Positions 62,501 to 64,000 of a stretch of 64,000 nucleotides of DNA are shown in pieces. The notes under the pieces are model-generated. The model made no database searches. It was not told the DNA's origin and saw nothing but the letters and a program-made list of their open reading frames with translations. Where the stretch lies: contig NC_092578.1 in assembly GCF_037975245.1 (NCBI RefSeq), forward strand, positions 4,034,001-4,098,000, read 5' to 3'. The translations under genes were made by a program, and so were the position numbers. The stretch's first letter is position 1. The number at the start of each line of letters is the position of its first letter. The DNA is from Apostichopus japonicus. Taxonomy: Eukaryota; Echinodermata; Holothuroidea; Aspidochirotida; Stichopodidae.

Positions 62501-64000
62501 GAACCTTTAGGTGATCTTTGAGAAGGGTCTTGCTGACAAATTCTCTTGGGCAAAGTTGACAACAGTATGGTTTTACCTCGGAGAGGGTACATCTGTGGAC
62601 CCACTTCCCGAAAGTGGTGGAAAAAACGTCGCCACATATTTGGCAGCGAATCGAGAGCATGCTTGATACTTTTGAAGTGGAGGCATCTGAAAGTTGAAAA
62701 GGTGAATGAGAACAATTATAACAATTGAGTAAACTGAGGGCAGAGTAAGTGTCTGCTATTTGAATCTCAAAATAGAAACAGATGTCAATCTTCTCTACTT
62801 TAACAAGACACTTCCAGGGATGTGCTCAGGAATATTTGAGTGCTGGGCAGATTGTGCAGTAGTGTGATCCACACCCTGGGAGAGGGATCTCATGGGTGGG
62901 GTACCCCCTCCCCACTGGACAAATTTTGCACACGAAGTATGCTTAGGTGGTGCTATTTTTCCTATTCTGTGCCATGTATTATCCCAGATTTTGGTTATGG
63001 TAAAATGTGTTAAATTTTCATCAAAAAGTGTCGGGTGGAAATGTTTAAAATACTGTTTGTGCTGGGCGGCATTCAGAACTGCTGGGCGCAGCCGCCCGGT
63101 GCCGCCCAGTGTGAGCACATCCCTGCACCTCACATGTTGTAAGGCTATACAGTGAAACACAGGGAATATAAGGTAAAACATTTAGTATTACAGTACATGG
63201 TCTTCACATGCCAGTATATATATATAAACGTTCTCATTATTTTGTGAGACAGTGACCCAACACTGCACTTCTGCCCACCGTCATTCTTAAAATATAATTC
63301 AACAAATTTACCTGCAGACCGTCTTTCTCCATGGGTAGGCTGACCGATCCATGGTCTTCGCATCTTTTTCTTCTTTAGTACAGTGGCTAAAATTTTTCCA
63401 TCCCAGGGAAAGTGTCTCTGTTGATGTGTTTGGCAGCTAGATAAGTTCCTAAATGGCTTCTGACAAATCAAACAGTTAAACTTTTGTTTGACTTCACTGA
63501 TGTCATTCTTATCTGGCTTCAAACTAACTGTTGAATCCCTTGATTTTTGGATATGTTTTGCTCCATTCTGACCATCACTTTCATCAAACTTACGAACTAT
63601 CGGTCTTTGTGATGTCCAGCTCTTATGCTTGACCCAGCGAGGATTACATCGTTTTCTCCAAGGGATACCACACTTTCTTCTGCAAAATGGCAACTTCAGT
63701 GCGTCACATGAAAAGTAGGAATATTTTCTTCGGTTGTTTCTCCTGTGCATACGTTCATGAATCTTGACGCTGTATCCCATCGTGAACTGTTTATTACAAA
63801 ATGAGCATAGATGCTTTCTGAGGGGAACATCTGGAGACGTGTCGGTTTTCCTTGACAGTGATCTTGCCGCATCGGCCTTAGACCGTGAGGTTGATTGCGA
63901 CCTACTTTCAATTGGAAGATCACAGGTTTGGTCTAGGACGTTTCTTGTGATTATTGTCGGCTCTTCGGTCATCTGGTGTCCAGCTGTCGAAATGAGGCAA
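58269..64000 (-). CDS. Multi-exon C2H2 zinc-finger protein, about 29 fingers visible, 5' end outside window
   Basis: Four open exons (63313-64000 and beyond, 61577-62686, 60288-61088, 58269-59575) are joined by introns that are all phase 1, so every junction keeps the frame. The visible part is about 1,300 codons. I count about 2, 8, 5 and 14 C2H2 fingers per exon. Many are linked by TGEKPY-type linkers, which points to DNA or RNA binding in the nucleus. Between fingers lie acidic, Ser-rich stretches without a recognised domain; no KRAB, BTB, SCAN or ZAD is visible. Splice phases and exon order favour one gene, but two adjacent genes or alternative isoforms are not excluded. The nearest family is the large lineage-expanded poly-zinc-finger group, and no individual orthologue is recognised. 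It runs on the same strand as NDUFA10, about 2.4 kb upstream of it. Confidence 0.82.
59785..60045. repeat. 30-bp minisatellite
   Basis: About nine units of CCCCATACAGTTATTACAGT followed by GCCTAGTTTC. Open frames appear on both strands because the unit is a multiple of three. In the intron between the last two zinc-finger exons. Confidence 0.95.
60070..60161. repeat. Dispersed repeat, copy 2
   Basis: TCTAACCGTAATAGTAATTACCGA and GTGACTCCATAGTTTTCCCT match the sequence at 8490-8640. It adjoins the 30-bp minisatellite in the intron between zinc-finger exons. Confidence 0.45.
60288..61088 (-). CDS. Zinc-finger gene exon with 5 fingers
   Basis: The acceptor ATCTCTCAG and donor GTACAG|GTGAGG enclose 267 codons, phase 1 at both ends. 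An acidic N-terminal third of about 90 residues precedes five tandem fingers joined mostly by HTGEKP linkers. An acidic tail follows. Confidence 0.85.
61577..62686 (-). CDS. Zinc-finger gene exon with about 8 fingers
   Basis: The acceptor AACTTTCAG at 62687 and donor AAGGTG|GTAAGG enclose 370 codons, phase 1 at both ends. There are seven good C2H2 fingers and one degenerate first finger (CQICGDVF with His-x-Cys spacing). Fingers 5 and 6 are separated by an acidic stretch of about 70 residues. The last part is Ser/Lys/Glu-rich. Confidence 0.82.
62815..63125. mobile_element. Inverted-repeat element in zinc-finger gene intron
   Basis: It starts CAGGGATGTGCTCA and ends TGAGCACATCCCTG, a perfect 14-base terminal inverted repeat. 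GTGCTGGGC and GCCCAGTGT extend the symmetry. The interior holds a run of GC-rich repeats (GCTGGGCG and CGCCCGG). No exact flanking duplication is seen. A hAT or related superfamily is possible. Confidence 0.7.
63313..64000 (-). CDS. Zinc-finger gene, most upstream visible exon (partial)
   Basis: The frame is open to the right edge, so the exon continues outside. It holds two C2H2 fingers (starting LCSFCNKQF and FNCLICQKPF) in a basic, Ser-rich context and ends CTGCAG|GTAAAT in phase 1. The ATG at 63972 may be the start, but the frame remains open before it. Confidence 0.7.

Overview
The window is animal nuclear DNA. It is A+T-rich, full of short repeats, and has small exons (57 to 270 bases) with consensus GT/AG borders, separated by introns of up to about 10 kb. 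Protein resemblance and repeat style suggest an invertebrate deuterostome. An echinoderm, perhaps a sea cucumber, is my best guess, but the species cannot be fixed from the sequence alone.

Three protein-coding genes can be read. (1) Plus strand, 1171-39261: a sorting nexin of the SNX13 type. Twenty-one coding exons join in frame to 988 codons and give, in order, an N-terminal membrane anchor, PXA, RGS, PX and Nexin_C domains, close to the roughly 960-residue vertebrate protein. (2) Minus strand, 55901-43956: NDUFA10, the deoxynucleoside-kinase-like accessory subunit of mitochondrial complex I. Nine exons join to 363 residues with a mitochondrial presequence. (3) Minus strand, from beyond the right edge to 58269: a C2H2 zinc-finger gene. 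The four visible exons are all joined by phase-1 introns and carry about 29 fingers; the 5' end lies outside the window. SNX13 and NDUFA10 are convergent. NDUFA10 and the zinc-finger gene lie head-to-tail on the minus strand. Nothing shows that the three genes cooperate.

The space between exons is rich in mobile DNA. It holds four copies of a 360-375 bp inverted-terminal-repeat element, three with clear TTAA at both ends; a hAT-like element with a perfect 8-bp target duplication; further elements with terminal inverted repeats; a tRNA-derived SINE and tRNA-like heads; an internally deleted LINE end; a BEL/Pao polymerase remnant fused to the remains of an intron-containing Cys/His-rich gene; and a 260-bp-arm fold-back in NDUFA10 intron 1. 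About a dozen minisatellite and microsatellite arrays account for most of the long reading frames that do not belong to genes.

I found no CRISPR array, operon, functional RNA gene or obvious new multi-gene system. The most unusual features are the repeat families, a pair of in-frame alternative acceptors inside the SNX13 RGS domain, a duplicated exon border in SNX13, and the large phase-1 zinc-finger gene.
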